Made by a program: the position numbers and the translations under genes. Below are positions 22,907 to 31,469 of a DNA stretch of 64,000 bases, in pieces (positions within the stretch are counted from its first letter, which is position 1; each line of letters opens with the position of its first letter). The notes beneath the pieces are model-generated. The model worked only from the letters and a program-made list of their open reading frames with translations, was not told the origin of the DNA and ran no database searches. Source of the DNA: Actinomycetota bacterium (GTDB taxonomy: Bacteria; Actinomycetota; Actinomycetes; Mycobacteriales; Mycobacteriaceae); the NCBI GenBank assembly GCA_018268465.1, contig JAFDWN010000005.1, forward strand, positions 62,001-126,000, read 5' to 3'.

Positions 22907-24427
22907 TCAACTGAGGTGAGTGCGGGCGTAGCCGGAGCCGGCCTCACCGCGGCGCAGGCGGCCGCGCAGCCCGGTCCCCCACCAGAGCGCCGCCAGTGCG
23001 ACGACACCCACGAACACCCATCTGTTGCTGGCGAACTGCGGCAGGAACAACAGGGCGATCGCGACGGCGAGGAACACCACGAGCGCGGTCACGTACAGCG
23101 GCAGCCGCCAGCGGCCCAGGTCGAAGGTGCCGGGCTCACCCTGCGGGATGGTGCCCATGCGGTACCCGACCAGCAGCCCAACCGTCTGCAGGATGTAGAC
23201 GAAGAAGAACAGCAGTGACGCGATGCCGATGATGTAGTTGAAGGCCTTCTCGTTCACCAGCGCCGAGAGCAGCAGCAGCGTCGACAGGCAACCGAGGCCG
23301 ATGACCGCGTAGGTCGGTGTCTTGCGGGTGGCGGAGACGTGGCGCCAGATGTGCGAGAAGGGCAACATATTGTCGCGGGCCATCGAGTAGGTCAGCCGGG
23401 TGGCCACCAGGATATTGGCCAACAGGCACGCCAGGATGTTCGTCAGCGCCACCGCGACAACGATTTTCGTCACAGCCGGCCCGGCCTGCTGATTGATGAT
23501 CTCCTCGATGGGCGCCGCGGAGTTGGCCGCGACCGCGTCGGCGTCCCGGATCGCGAGGACGAACACGATGTACATCAGCAACTCGATGACGATCGAGGTC
23601 ACCAGCGCGTAGAACATCGTCTTCGGCACCACGTAGCGGGCGTTCTTGGTCTCCTCGGCGACGTCGGCGCCGGACTCCACGCCGATCAGGCCGAAGAACG
23701 GTCCCAGCGCGGCGGCCAGCCAGGCCAGCAGATAGGAATCCTTGTCGCCGGACTCACCCCCGGTGAACAGCACCGAGATCGGCTGATGGTGATCGGGCGC
23801 GGAGAACGCGATGATCGCCACCAGCGCGGTGGCACCCACGGTGACCACCAGCTCCAGGCTGACGCCGATGTTGTTGACCATGGTGGCGAACCGCACACCG
23901 TAGATGTTGATGAGCACACAGAGGAACACCACCCCGATGGCGACCAGGATCTGCGCGCTCTGGGACATGTTCCAGCCGAACAGACCGCCGAGGTACCCCG
24001 ACAGGATGAAACCCACTCCCGTCATGCCGCAGACCCACCCCATCAGGGCGATGAACCCGGTGAACCAGCCCAGGCTGGGCCCGTTGATCCGGCTGATCCA
24101 CTGGTAGGAGTAGCCGGCGAGCGGGATCTTGGCGGTGAGGTCGGCGGCGATGAACGCCCACAGCGCGAATACCGCGCCCGCGAGCAGCAGTGTCCACACG
24201 AACGGGGCTCCGGCGGTGAAGTACCCGGCGCCGAATCCGGTGAACACCGCGGTGGTGGCACTGATGGTGGCGAACCCGATGGCGAAGGACGCCAGCGTCC
24301 CCACCGAGCGATCCAACCGTTGTTCGTAGCCGAATTCGGCAAGTCGGGCATCCTCGCTCTCACCCGGCCGGGAGGCGGGCGGAATCGGCGCGGATGAATG
24401 AGCGGCGGGTGTCAGCGCGTCTGTCAT
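22907..24427 (-). CDS. APC-family amine/amino-acid permease
   Basis: Transporter of the amino acid-polyamine-organocation superfamily, 506 aa with about 12 hydrophobic helices. Conserved parts: SFAIGFATISATTAVFTGFG in the first helix, IPLAGYSYQWISRINGP, and the helix-6 block FFGLIGVESGADVAEETKN, typical of amino-acid/choline permeases of actinobacteria. It is the first gene of the three-gene unit with the transaminase and racemase, and lies downstream of the LysR gene in the same direction. It most likely imports the amine that the transaminase uses. Confidence 0.87.
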   Translation of the reverse strand: MTDALTPAAHSSAPIPPASRPGESEDARLAEFGYEQRLDRSVGTLASFAIGFATISATTAVFTGFGAGYFTAGAPFVWTLLLAGAVFALWAFIAADLTAKIPLAGYSYQWISRINGPSLGWFTGFIALMGWVCGMTGVGFILSGYLGGLFGWNMSQSAQILVAIGVVFLCVLINIYGVRFATMVNNIGVSLELVVTVGATALVAIIAFSAPDHHQPISVLFTGGESGDKDSYLLAWLAAALGPFFGLIGVESGADVAEETKNARYVVPKTMFYALVTSIVIELLMYIVFVLAIRDADAVAANSAAPIEEIINQQAGPAVTKIVVAVALTNILACLLANILVATRLTYSMARDNMLPFSHIWRHVSATRKTPTYAVIGLGCLSTLLLLSALVNEKAFNYIIGIASLLFFFVYILQTVGLLVGYRMGTIPQGEPGTFDLGRWRLPLYVTALVVFLAVAIALLFLPQFASNRWVFVGVVALAALWWGTGLRGRLRRGEAGSGYARTHLS

Positions 24428-24502
24428 GGTTACTCCAGGTCAAACGGGTGGCGATAATCAGGTGAAAACAGGAAATCGCGACGCGGGCCCCGGCGGAAGT
24501 TC

Positions 24503-24514
24503 CATCATTTGATG
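24503..24514. promoter_or_regulatory. Palindrome CATCA-TT-TGATG before the permease operon
   Basis: A perfect 5-bp inverted repeat in the 103-bp gap between the LysR stop and the permease start. It may be the LysR operator or part of the permease promoter; the arms are short. Confidence 0.35.
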
Positions 24515-24530
24515 TGGTGATAACGGCGAT

Positions 24531-25430
24531 TTATGAGTCCTCGACGTCGCCGAAGTTCCAGTGCGCCTGTACATGCCTGACCAGCGCGTCGGCCTGCGGC
24601 GACAGCGATCCGGGATGCCAGGCCAGCGCGGTGTTGCTGGGTGGCCGACCCTTGATGGGCACGTAGGTGATGCCCGGCCGGTCGTAGAAGCGCGCCACCG
24701 ATGAGGTGGTGAAGCTGATCCCGAGACCTCGGGCGATCATCGTCGTCTCCGCCTCGTAGGTGGCCGCGACACCGGCGATCGTCGGCGGCCGGGTGCCGCG
24801 CACATCCATCGCCATCCAGTAGTCCCGCCAGGATCCGGCGGTCAGGGGCGCACACACGATGGGGTCGTCGAGCAGTTCGGCGATCTCGATCTCGTCGCGC
24901 TCGGCGAATCGGTGGTCACGAGGCAGACACGCCACCCACGTCTCGGAGTCCAGGATGAGGTACCGGTGTTCGGGCAGATCCACCGGCGGCCGGATCAGCG
25001 CGACCTCGGTGGTGCCGTCGGCCAGCCCGGCCGTCGGGTCCGCGAAGTCGAATTCGATCGGCTCCACCGTGACGTCGGGGTAGGCAACCTGGAAATGCCG
25101 GACGATCCGGAACAGCAGGTCCGCACCGGTCCCGATCAGATAGCCGAGCCTCAGCACGCCCTGTCGAGTGCCCGACAGGGTGACCAGGTTGGTCACCACC
25201 GCGTCGACACCGCTGAGGGCCTGCCTGACCTGGGGCAGCCACGCGGCGCCCAGATCGGTGAGCGCCACCTCGCGGGTGTTGCGGCGGAACAACGCCACCC
25301 CGAACTGGTGCTCGAGCTGCTTGATGGCCGTCGACAACGCGGGCTGCGTGATGAACAGCTTTTCCGCGGCGCGCCGATAGTTCAGCTCCTCGCCCAGGAC
25401 CGCGAAGTAGCGCAACTGCCGCAGCGTCAC
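24531..25430 (-). CDS. LysR-family transcription regulator
   Basis: LysR-type regulator, 299 aa from the GTG at 25430. N-terminal winged helix (LRQLRYFAVLGEELNYRRAA ... TQPALSTAIKQLEHQFGVAL) and a C-terminal effector-binding domain (about 90-299). The start is uncertain: GTG 25430 gives the usual LysR length, while GTG 25457 or an ATG at 25517 are in frame and would add residues; a GGAGGAGG lies too far (17 bp) from 25430. It lies upstream of and in line with the permease-transaminase-racemase genes and is their likely activator, responding to the amine or a product. Confidence 0.88.
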   Translation of the reverse strand: MTLRQLRYFAVLGEELNYRRAAEKLFITQPALSTAIKQLEHQFGVALFRRNTREVALTDLGAAWLPQVRQALSGVDAVVTNLVTLSGTRQGVLRLGYLIGTGADLLFRIVRHFQVAYPDVTVEPIEFDFADPTAGLADGTTEVALIRPPVDLPEHRYLILDSETWVACLPRDHRFAERDEIEIAELLDDPIVCAPLTAGSWRDYWMAMDVRGTRPPTIAGVAATYEAETTMIARGLGISFTTSSVARFYDRPGITYVPIKGRPPSNTALAWHPGSLSPQADALVRHVQAHWNFGDVEDS

Positions 25431-25553
25431 GTCCGCGCTCGTGATCGCCTCCTCCACCCATGGCTCGACACCCGGATCGCACCACAGTCGCACATCTGCC
25501 CCCGGGCGTCGACGCATCCGGCGACGCCCGGGCGGGCGCCGCCGGGACGACCG

Positions 25554-25826
25554 TCATCGGGATTCGGCGAGCAGAGCCGCGACCTCCGCCGAGCGCGGCG
25601 CGAATACGTCCAGGACACCCACGGCGCGCACCGCGGGACCCAGTTCACGCAGTTGCGCCCGGATCGCCGGCCGGCGCGGGTCCGCCGGGTCCAGGGTGGT
25701 CAGTTGTTTCGCGTTGACGACGAATGCCGCGATGGTGCCCTTGCGCACGTCGATCCCACCGAAGGTCGCGGTGTCGTCGGCGTCGGGCAGCACGTCCTCG
25801 GGGCGGCTGGGCGCAGGTTCGGTCAT
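25554..25826 (-). CDS. Conserved hypothetical protein, 90 aa
   Basis: I do not recognise this small acidic, Ala-rich protein. It begins MTEPAPSRPEDVLPDADD and has a compact core (FGGIDVRKGTIAAFVVNAKQ, then RAQLRELGPAVRAVGVLDVF), with no membrane segment or metal motif. ATG 25826 has GAAGGGTG just upstream. It is divergent from the MarR gene with only 62 bp between the starts, so the MarR protein probably controls it. Confidence 0.6.
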   Translation of the reverse strand: MTEPAPSRPEDVLPDADDTATFGGIDVRKGTIAAFVVNAKQLTTLDPADPRRPAIRAQLRELGPAVRAVGVLDVFAPRSAEVAALLAESR

Positions 25827-25856
25827 TTCACACCCTTCACAATCTTTTGCGGGCCA

Positions 25857-25895
25857 TTTGCACGCATCCCTGACGATACTCCGGAAGCGTGCAAA
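25857..25895. promoter_or_regulatory. Inverted repeat TTTGCACGC / GCGTGCAAA
   Basis: Two perfect 9-bp arms (25857-25865 and 25887-25895) with a 21-nt spacer, in the gap between the 90-aa gene and the MarR gene and reaching into the MarR gene start. A second short symmetry, GTCAC (25897-25901) and GTGAC (25916-25920), follows directly. Either could be the MarR operator. Confidence 0.5.
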
Positions 25896-26371
25896 CGTCA
25901 CATATAGTGTCGGACGTGACATCCTCCGGGGAGCGAGTGGCCGCGCAACTCGGCCGGCTGCTGCTCCGCAGCACCCGCCAACACCTCTATCGGCGGGTGA
26001 CACACGGAATCACCGGCGTGGACGTGACGACGTACCCGGTCCTTTCCGGCGTCGACCGCCTCGGACCGACCACGGCGACACGGTTGGCGCTCGCGATCGG
26101 CCTGGACCGCTCGGCGACAACCCGGTACGCGTCGAAACTCGAAGAGGCGGGGCTCATCGAGCGTCGGGCCGATCCCGGCGATGGGCGCGCCACCCAGTTG
26201 ACACTCACCGCGGCGGGTATCGCCGCAGTCGCCCGTATGCGCGCCGAACTCGGGGTCGCCGTCGGCGAGATCCTCTCGGGCTGGGACGAAGCCGAGGCGA
26301 GTGCATTCGCCGACGCGCTGCGGCGATTCACCGATCAGCTGACCGGGCCGTCAGACCCGCCAGAGGATTGA
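25889..26371 (+). CDS. MarR-family transcription regulator
   Basis: MarR-type repressor, 160 aa at most. The winged helix is clear: LGPTTATRLALAIGLDRSAT (recognition region) followed by the wing RRADPGDGRATQLTLTAAG. Possible GTG starts lie at 25889, 25907 and 25916; the last gives VTSSGERVAAQLGRLL, a common MarR beginning, and none has a strong ribosome site. If 25916 is used, the inverted repeats at 25857-25920 become its leader. The likely target is the divergent 90-aa gene and itself. Confidence 0.85.
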   Translation: MQTSHIVSDVTSSGERVAAQLGRLLLRSTRQHLYRRVTHGITGVDVTTYPVLSGVDRLGPTTATRLALAIGLDRSATTRYASKLEEAGLIERRADPGDGRATQLTLTAAGIAAVARMRAELGVAVGEILSGWDEAEASAFADALRRFTDQLTGPSDPPED

Positions 26372-26415
26372 CACAACGGTCGTCGACCGGTGCCCCGCCC
26401 ACGGCGACACCGTCG

Positions 26416-27498
26416 TCAGTAACGAACGTCGCTGGCCAGCAGCGGCGGATACACCGCGGAGGACTCGCCGTCGACCGTCGTGCCGGCGAACTGCAGCATC
26501 GAACGCACCGATCCGTTCATCGACGCCGGGTAGTTCAGTTCCGGGGCCGACACCTCGTCCAGCAGTGCGGTGTCGTCGTCGGACAGCGTCACGTCGAGAC
26601 CCTCCAGGTTGGCCGTCAGATGCTCCAGACGCCTGGCGCCGACGATGGGGACGACCGTGCCCGGCCGCGATCGCAGCCATGCCAACGAGACGGCGGCGGG
26701 CGAGGCGCCCACATCGGCGGCGACCTTGGCGACGGCTTCGATGACCCGGAACTGGTCGTCGGTGGGGCCGCCGACGAAGTCCGCCCGCGCCGAATCGGTG
26801 ACCGCCGCACCGCGACGGTACTTACCGGACAGAAAGCCGTTCTTCAGCGGACTCCACGGGGTCAGCGCCATCCCCGCGTCGCGGGCCAGCGGTGCCACCT
26901 CGCCTTCGACGGTGCGAGCGAGCAGCGAGTATTCGACCTGCAGTGCGACCAGCGGTGTCCATCCCTTCAACACCGCGGTGGTCTGTGCTTGCGCCGTCAC
27001 CCAGGCCGGGGTGTTGGAGAATCCGATGTAGCGGATCGTGCCGGCGCGGACCAGATCGTCCAGGGCGGACATGGTCTCCTCGATCGGCGTGTGACGGTCC
27101 CAGTTGTGCAGCCAGTACAGATCCAGATAGTCGGTGTTGAGGCGGCGCAGGGTCTCACGCAGTTGCGCGCGGATCGACGAGCGTCCGGCCCCGCCACCGT
27201 TGGGATCACCCGGGTGCATGTTCGCGAAGAACTTCGACGCCAGCACCACCCGGTCGCGCCGGCCGGGGCGCGCGGCGAAGTAATCGCCGAGGATCTTCTC
27301 GGAATGACCATTGGTGTAGAAGTTCGCCGTGTCGATGAAGTTCCCACCCAGGTCGAGGTAGGTGGACAGGATCCGCTCGGATTCCTCGACCGTCGTGCCG
27401 GCACCGCCGGGATCATTGCCGAAAGTCATCGCACCGAGCGCGAACGGGCTGACCCGGAGTCCGGATCGGCCGAGGGTGACGTAGTTCTGGAGTGACAT
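26416..27498 (-). CDS. Aldo/keto reductase
   Basis: NADPH-dependent aldo/keto reductase, 360 aa, (beta/alpha)8 barrel. Active-site features: FIDTANFYTNGHSEK (Asp and Tyr), VVLASKF (Lys) and DLYWLHNWD (His). The C-terminal cofactor-binding part holds VVPIVGARRLEHLTANL. ATG 27498 begins MSLQNYVTLGRSGLRVSPF; the earlier in-frame start would overlap the divergent AraC leader. The AraC-type gene facing it is its probable regulator. The substrate is not evident; relatives reduce sugars, aldehydes and quinones. Confidence 0.9.
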   Translation of the reverse strand: MSLQNYVTLGRSGLRVSPFALGAMTFGNDPGGAGTTVEESERILSTYLDLGGNFIDTANFYTNGHSEKILGDYFAARPGRRDRVVLASKFFANMHPGDPNGGGAGRSSIRAQLRETLRRLNTDYLDLYWLHNWDRHTPIEETMSALDDLVRAGTIRYIGFSNTPAWVTAQAQTTAVLKGWTPLVALQVEYSLLARTVEGEVAPLARDAGMALTPWSPLKNGFLSGKYRRGAAVTDSARADFVGGPTDDQFRVIEAVAKVAADVGASPAAVSLAWLRSRPGTVVPIVGARRLEHLTANLEGLDVTLSDDDTALLDEVSAPELNYPASMNGSVRSMLQFAGTTVDGESSAVYPPLLASDVRY

Positions 27499-27617
27499 GT
27501 AATCGCCTTTCGTGGAGTCGAACTGGTTGTCTTCAGTCAACCCGCGTGGCCCTGCGCAAGGTAGACCGATCCACGCCACCTCTTGCACGATCCTGCCTAC
27601 TACGCGAGTATCGTCGC

Positions 27618-28535
27618 ATGACATCGCGCGCCGGAATTCTTGCCGAGATGAGCCGAATTATCGATCGGCACGCCCGGGCGGACCTGCACACGCCCGTCGA
27701 GGGATTGGCGCTGTCGAAGGTGACGGCAGATTCGGCAACGCCGGACTACACGCTCACCGAACCACTGCTGGTCGTCATGGCCAGCGGCGGCAAGTGTCTG
27801 TCACTCGGCGATCGCACCTACGAATACCGCGCCGGGCAGTGTCTGGTCGTCACCGCGACCGTGCCCGTCACCGGCCACTACATCGACACCAGCGCCACCA
27901 CGCCGGCACGCGGGCTCGGGCTGGTACTGCAACCCTCCGAGATCGCCGCGTTGATGCTGCAGGCGCCGATTGAATACCGTTGGCGGGGAAGGGAAAACGA
28001 TTCCGCCGTCACGACCGCCGATGCCGACGAGGATCTCCTGGACGCCGTGGTCCGGCTGCTCCGCCTTCTTGACCGGCCCCAGGACATCGCGGTGCTCGCA
28101 CCGTTGGTCATCAAAGAGATCCTGTGGCGTTGCCTCACCGGCCCGCAGGGTGCCGCACTGCGGCAGATCGGTTTGGCCGACAGCAATCTCTCCCATGTCA
28201 GCCGCGCGATCGGCTGGGTTCGCGACAACTACGCAGAACCGGTCCGGATCGACGATCTCGCCCGGATGGCGGGAATGAGCGCGTCGGCATTCCACCGTCA
28301 CTTCCGCACGATCACCGCCATGACGCCGCTGCAGTTCCAGAAGTGCATTCGGCTCCAGAACGCCCGCTCGCTACTGCTGTCTCACAGCGGTGACGTCGCC
28401 GGTGTCGGCCATGCCGTCGGCTACGACAGTCCATCCCAGTTCAACCGGGAGTACCGGCGGTTGTTCGGAGTGCCGCCGGGCCGCGACGCGGTGCGGATGC
28501 GTCAGGCACCCGATCGGGTGGCGCAACCGGCCTGA
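27618..28535 (+). CDS. AraC-family transcription regulator
   Basis: AraC/XylS regulator, 305 aa. N-terminal cupin-like sensor of the AraC_N (PF06719) type, with LTEPLLVVMASGGKCLSLGD and YEYRAGQCLVVTATVPVTGH. C-terminal double HTH (about 200-300): VRIDDLARMAGMSASAFHRH, then SGDVAGVGHAVGYDSPSQFN. The ATG at 27618 is preferred to the frame opening at 27492, which would run through the reductase promoter. Proteins of this type are commonly found next to aldo/keto reductases and activate them. Confidence 0.88.
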   Translation: MTSRAGILAEMSRIIDRHARADLHTPVEGLALSKVTADSATPDYTLTEPLLVVMASGGKCLSLGDRTYEYRAGQCLVVTATVPVTGHYIDTSATTPARGLGLVLQPSEIAALMLQAPIEYRWRGRENDSAVTTADADEDLLDAVVRLLRLLDRPQDIAVLAPLVIKEILWRCLTGPQGAALRQIGLADSNLSHVSRAIGWVRDNYAEPVRIDDLARMAGMSASAFHRHFRTITAMTPLQFQKCIRLQNARSLLLSHSGDVAGVGHAVGYDSPSQFNREYRRLFGVPPGRDAVRMRQAPDRVAQPA

Positions 28536-28682
28536 CCTCCCGCAGATTCGGTCTTCGGGTCGGTGCTGTGGTTCGGAGCGATGGCGTGCGAAAGCTGTAT
28601 CGGGATAACCCCTTCCGATTACACTCCGCACTTGCGGTTTCGATTCGGGACCTGTCGCCGGTTTGCTGTCTAAGATCGCCCA

Positions 28683-29198
28683 ATGGCCTCACCAAGACTG
28701 CTCGACTCGCTGAGCGAGCCAGACCTTTTGCTCGTCCGCGCCACCGAGCCCGCCGAACTCGGCGAACTGGATGAAGACGCGCTGCTTGATCTCCATGCCC
28801 GGGTTCGGCGCGCGCGGAACAAGCACGTCGGCGTGTACCGCCGTCAAGCTGCGGCGCGTGTTCCGGCGAAGGGGGCACGGGGCGCCGCCCGGGCGGGTAA
28901 TCAGCGCAATGCGGCACGCGCCGAGGTATTCGAAGAGGCCCTTGCCCGGGTCAGCCGCCAGTTGAGCGCTGCGGCACGCCAAAGTGCGCGTGAGCTAAAG
29001 GAAGAACGACTTGCCCTGGCACGCGGCGGTAGCGCCGCGGCACCGGCCCCCGTGGTCAGCGCACCGCGGACGAGTGGTGTGACACCGCGGGTGCGCAAAG
29101 ACACCACCAGGGATTCCCCCGGCCGCAAGAAGCGCGAGGCATCGACCAAAGCTTCCGGGGCACGCCGCCAAGCCCGGCGTGACAGCCGGTCAGGTTGA
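28683..29198 (+). CDS. Mycobacterial hypothetical protein with basic tail
   Basis: No named family recognised. The 171-residue protein has a leucine-rich acidic N-terminus (LRVRATEPAEL-like, residues 10-40), an Arg/Ala helical middle (40-120) and a Lys/Arg/Ser/Thr-rich, disordered tail (135-171). The overall charge is strongly basic, which suggests nucleic-acid contact, but there is no recognisable DNA-binding fold. It stands alone, 147 bp after the AraC gene. Confidence 0.6.
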   Translation: MASPRLLDSLSEPDLLLVRATEPAELGELDEDALLDLHARVRRARNKHVGVYRRQAAARVPAKGARGAARAGNQRNAARAEVFEEALARVSRQLSAAARQSARELKEERLALARGGSAAAPAPVVSAPRTSGVTPRVRKDTTRDSPGRKKREASTKASGARRQARRDSRSG

Positions 29199-29310
29199 GA
29201 CGACGATCCGCGTCACGCGTCACCCATCGGTCGGCTGTCCACCCGGCACGTGACAATCACCGTCGACGGGCGGTGGATGTCGCTGGTCCGTGTCAGGTCC
29301 TGTTGGATTA

Positions 29311-29323
29311 GCATTTCTAATGC
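29311..29323. promoter_or_regulatory. Palindrome GCATT-TCT-AATGC in an AT-rich leader
   Basis: A 5-bp inverted repeat nested in another (TTAG ... CTAA), inside an unusually AT-rich 45 bp (29305-29350) that precedes lysE by about 55 bp. Mycobacterial lysE genes are normally controlled by the LysR protein LysG; no such gene is adjacent here, so the site, if real, is read by a distant protein. Confidence 0.4.
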
Positions 29324-29377
29324 ATACAAAGAATAGTTAGCTGTACTGATTCCGCGCCGCGCCCTACCGTCATTTGC

Positions 29378-29977
29378 ATGACCTCGCCCCTGATCCTGGG
29401 ATTCCTGTCCGCATTCACACTCATCGCGGCCATCGGCGCACAGAACGCGTTCGTGCTGCGCCAGGGCATCCTGCGTCAGCACGTCGGCGCGGTGATCGCG
29501 GTGTGCACGGTCAGCGACGTCATCCTCATCACCGCGGGCATCGCCGGCGTCGGCGCGCTCATCGCCGCCCACCCAACCGCACTGGATATCGCCACGATCG
29601 GCGGCGCGACATTCCTCATCGGCTACGGGCTGCTCGCGGCACGCCGCGCCTGGCGGCCGTCCACGCTGACACCCTCGGAGAAGACACCCGCCCGGCTGGC
29701 CGAGGTCCTCGTGACGTGTATCGCCATGACATGGCTCAACCCACACGTCTATCTCGACACCGTGATCCTGCTCGGCGCACTGGCCAACGAGCACCGCGAC
29801 GAACGCTGGTTGTTCGGCGTCGGCGCCGTCACGGCCAGCACCGTGTGGTTCGTCAGCCTGGGTCTCGGCGCGCGCCGGCTGGCCGGACTGTTCGCCAACC
29901 CCAGGACATGGCGAATCCTCGACGCAGGTATCGCCGTCATGATGATCGCCCTCGGCGCCGCCCTGGTCGTGACGTGA
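29378..29977 (+). CDS. lysE: LysE/ArgO-family amino-acid exporter
   Basis: Membrane exporter of the LysE superfamily, 199 aa with five to six hydrophobic helices. Typical opening [20 protein letters not shown] (the [11 protein letters not shown] motif) and the later [12 protein letters not shown]. LysE and ArgO export basic amino acids such as L-lysine and L-arginine. It is monocistronic. The long minus-strand frame over it is a shadow. Confidence 0.9.
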   Translation: MTSPLILGFLSAFTLIAAIGAQNAFVLRQGILRQHVGAVIAVCTVSDVILITAGIAGVGALIAAHPTALDIATIGGATFLIGYGLLAARRAWRPSTLTPSEKTPARLAEVLVTCIAMTWLNPHVYLDTVILLGALANEHRDERWLFGVGAVTASTVWFVSLGLGARRLAGLFANPRTWRILDAGIAVMMIALGAALVVT

Positions 29978-30001
29978 CGCAGACGGATCGCGGCGCAAGC
30001 G

Positions 30002-30274
30002 TCAGATCGGCGATTCGTTCGTGACGGCCTGATAGCCGCGCGCGCCCGCCCGGTCGATCGCCGCCCGCACCAGCCCGAACACCAGGCCCTGCAGGGCGGC
30101 GCCGGCGAACGCCGTCGCCGCCGAACGATTGAGATCCTTCGGATCGGGCGGACCCTCGCCACTGTCGTCGACACGTTTCCAGATCTGGCCGAACATCGCG
30201 GTGGCCAGCATCCCGCCGACCGCGCTGGTGACTATCGACAACGGCACGTACATGGCTTTCGTGGCTCGGCTCAC
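30002..30274 (-). CDS. DUF4235 membrane protein
   Basis: Small membrane protein of the DUF4235 family, 90 aa, common in actinobacteria. Two hydrophobic helices are visible: MYVPLSIVTSAVGGMLATAM and SAATAFAGAALQGLVFGLV. The function is unknown. It starts 9 bp after the Rho-N-like gene and forms a two-gene unit with it. Confidence 0.8.
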   Translation of the reverse strand: MSRATKAMYVPLSIVTSAVGGMLATAMFGQIWKRVDDSGEGPPDPKDLNRSAATAFAGAALQGLVFGLVRAAIDRAGARGYQAVTNESPI

Positions 30275-30283
30275 GGACTCTCC

Positions 30284-30541
30284 TCAGTGGTTTCGCAGCA
30301 TGGAGATCAACGCGTCCTTGCTCATCCGGGAGTAGCCCGACATACCGAGTTCCTTGGCCCGGGCGCGCAGATCCGCCACGGTCCAGCCGTCGTAGGACCC
30401 CGACCGACCGCCCTTGCGACCCACCGCCGAGGCGCCGCGGGCCGCCGCGGCGTTGGCGATGCGCGCAGACTTCTCCTTCGAATTGCCTTCCTCGCGAAGG
30501 TCTTCGTACAGCTTCTCGTTCTTGATCGATGCGTTGGGCAT
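30284..30541 (-). CDS. Small Rho-N/SAP-like domain protein
   Basis: Basic 85-aa protein. Its C-terminal half (VADLRARAKELGMSGYSRMS, DALISMLRNH) matches the Rho termination factor N-terminal / SAP-like helix-extended-helix motif, which binds nucleic acids. The N-terminal half is Lys/Arg/Ala-rich (DUF7218-type). The 125-bp upstream gap carries GTTT-N16-GGGCAC on the minus strand, a loose match to the SigF promoter pattern (GTTT-N15/16-GGGTAT). Proteins of this sort are often stress-induced; its role is unknown. Confidence 0.75.
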   Translation of the reverse strand: MPNASIKNEKLYEDLREEGNSKEKSARIANAAAARGASAVGRKGGRSGSYDGWTVADLRARAKELGMSGYSRMSKDALISMLRNH

Positions 30542-30666
30542 CTCGACCCCTCCGGTACGTTCCGCGTTCGGCCTGGCGGTAGAGTGCCCGCCGCCACACT
30601 CCCCGAAACGGGGGAACGCACCGGATCCGTCGGGCCGCGGCGCGCGGCCCCACTGCCGGAACCGGT

Positions 30667-31029
30667 CTAACCGCAGCGGTTACGGAAGTCGACCAACGGC
30701 TGACGAATACCCTGCAGCTCGGCTTTCACCTCAGGATTCGCCTCGGCGTAATCGGCTACCGCCGCGCGGATCTCGTCCTGGGGCCGGCCCTGCAGGGTCG
30801 TGAAGAACGCGTTCACGTCCGGATGGGTGAACAGATACACCGATGTCGCGGCCGAAACACCCGCCGAAACACCCGCGAGGTCGGCCGCGGTGCAGTTCGG
30901 CGGGGGCGGTTGGGCCGAGGCCACCCCAGCTGCTCCCACAAGGAGCGCCGGCACAGCGGCGACGGCACCGAGGGCCCCGAGCAGGGCGCGGTGAACAGAG
31001 ACGGTCGACGACGACATCAACCACGACAT
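30667..31029 (-). CDS. Secreted hemophore-like heme-binding protein
   Basis: Exported protein of the mycobacterial hemophore-related family (Rv0203-like), 120 aa. A signal peptide of about 35-40 residues ends with VGAAGVASAQ. The mature part has two cysteines, PNCTAADL near its start and FRNRCG at the end, expected to pair, around helices (YLFTHPDVNAFFTTLQGRP). ATG 31029 has GGAAGGG upstream; the longer frames are not needed. Relatives bind heme outside the membrane. A predicted iron-siderophore-binding gene faces it across the 440-bp gap. Confidence 0.82.
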   Translation of the reverse strand: MSWLMSSSTVSVHRALLGALGAVAAVPALLVGAAGVASAQPPPPNCTAADLAGVSAGVSAATSVYLFTHPDVNAFFTTLQGRPQDEIRAAVADYAEANPEVKAELQGIRQPLVDFRNRCG

Positions 31030-31469
31030 GGTGATCCCTTCCCATTCGGACAATCGATGATTCTGCGTGCTCATCGTGACCCCGCCGCCCCCGGGGGCGG
31101 TTGACTGGCCGGCCCGGCGCACCGCCGTCGTACCTCCGCCCAGTGTCGGGCGGCCCGGGCCGATCCCGACACCCCGACCGTATTCGTCTCAGTACCAATC
31201 ACATTCACACCGACACGGCACGACGCCGCAACGCCACCTCCCCGCGTCTCGCGGCGCCACGATGTCGTCACGGCTACCTCCCCGCGCTCCGCAGTATCCG
31301 TATGGCCCGGAGCATAATCCGCCGTCTGCGGCAATTGGCGCTATCGACGATTAGTCCGCCCCGCCTCGCCCCGTCACCGGACCGCGACGCGCGCCGCATC
31401 GTCGCGGCGCTCGTGCCGGCGCCGGTGTTGCTCGGCGGCTTCCGGGAAAGTTGGCGCTACGCTCGGCGC
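31030..31469. other. 440-bp intergenic region with a GC palindrome
   Basis: No convincing gene is present. It separates two diverging exported proteins and should hold both promoters. The 16-bp perfect palindrome CCGCCCCCGGGGGCGG lies at 31085-31100, about 55 bp before the hemophore-like start. An 11-bp direct repeat ACCTCCCCGCG occurs at 31236-31246 and 31276-31286. I saw no clear IdeR-type iron box. Confidence 0.5.

Noticed and set aside
29213-29998. Minus-strand frame of 261 codons opposite lysE
   Set aside because: The plus-strand LysE motifs are clear; the opposite product is Gly/Asp/His-rich without a fold.
31201-31300. 11-bp direct repeat ACCTCCCCGCG as a regulatory site
   Set aside because: It is GC-rich, has only two copies and no symmetry; chance is a sufficient explanation.
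31101-31469. N-terminal extension of FecB2 up to 31101
   Set aside because: It would bury the signal peptide and lipobox, which must be at the N-terminus.
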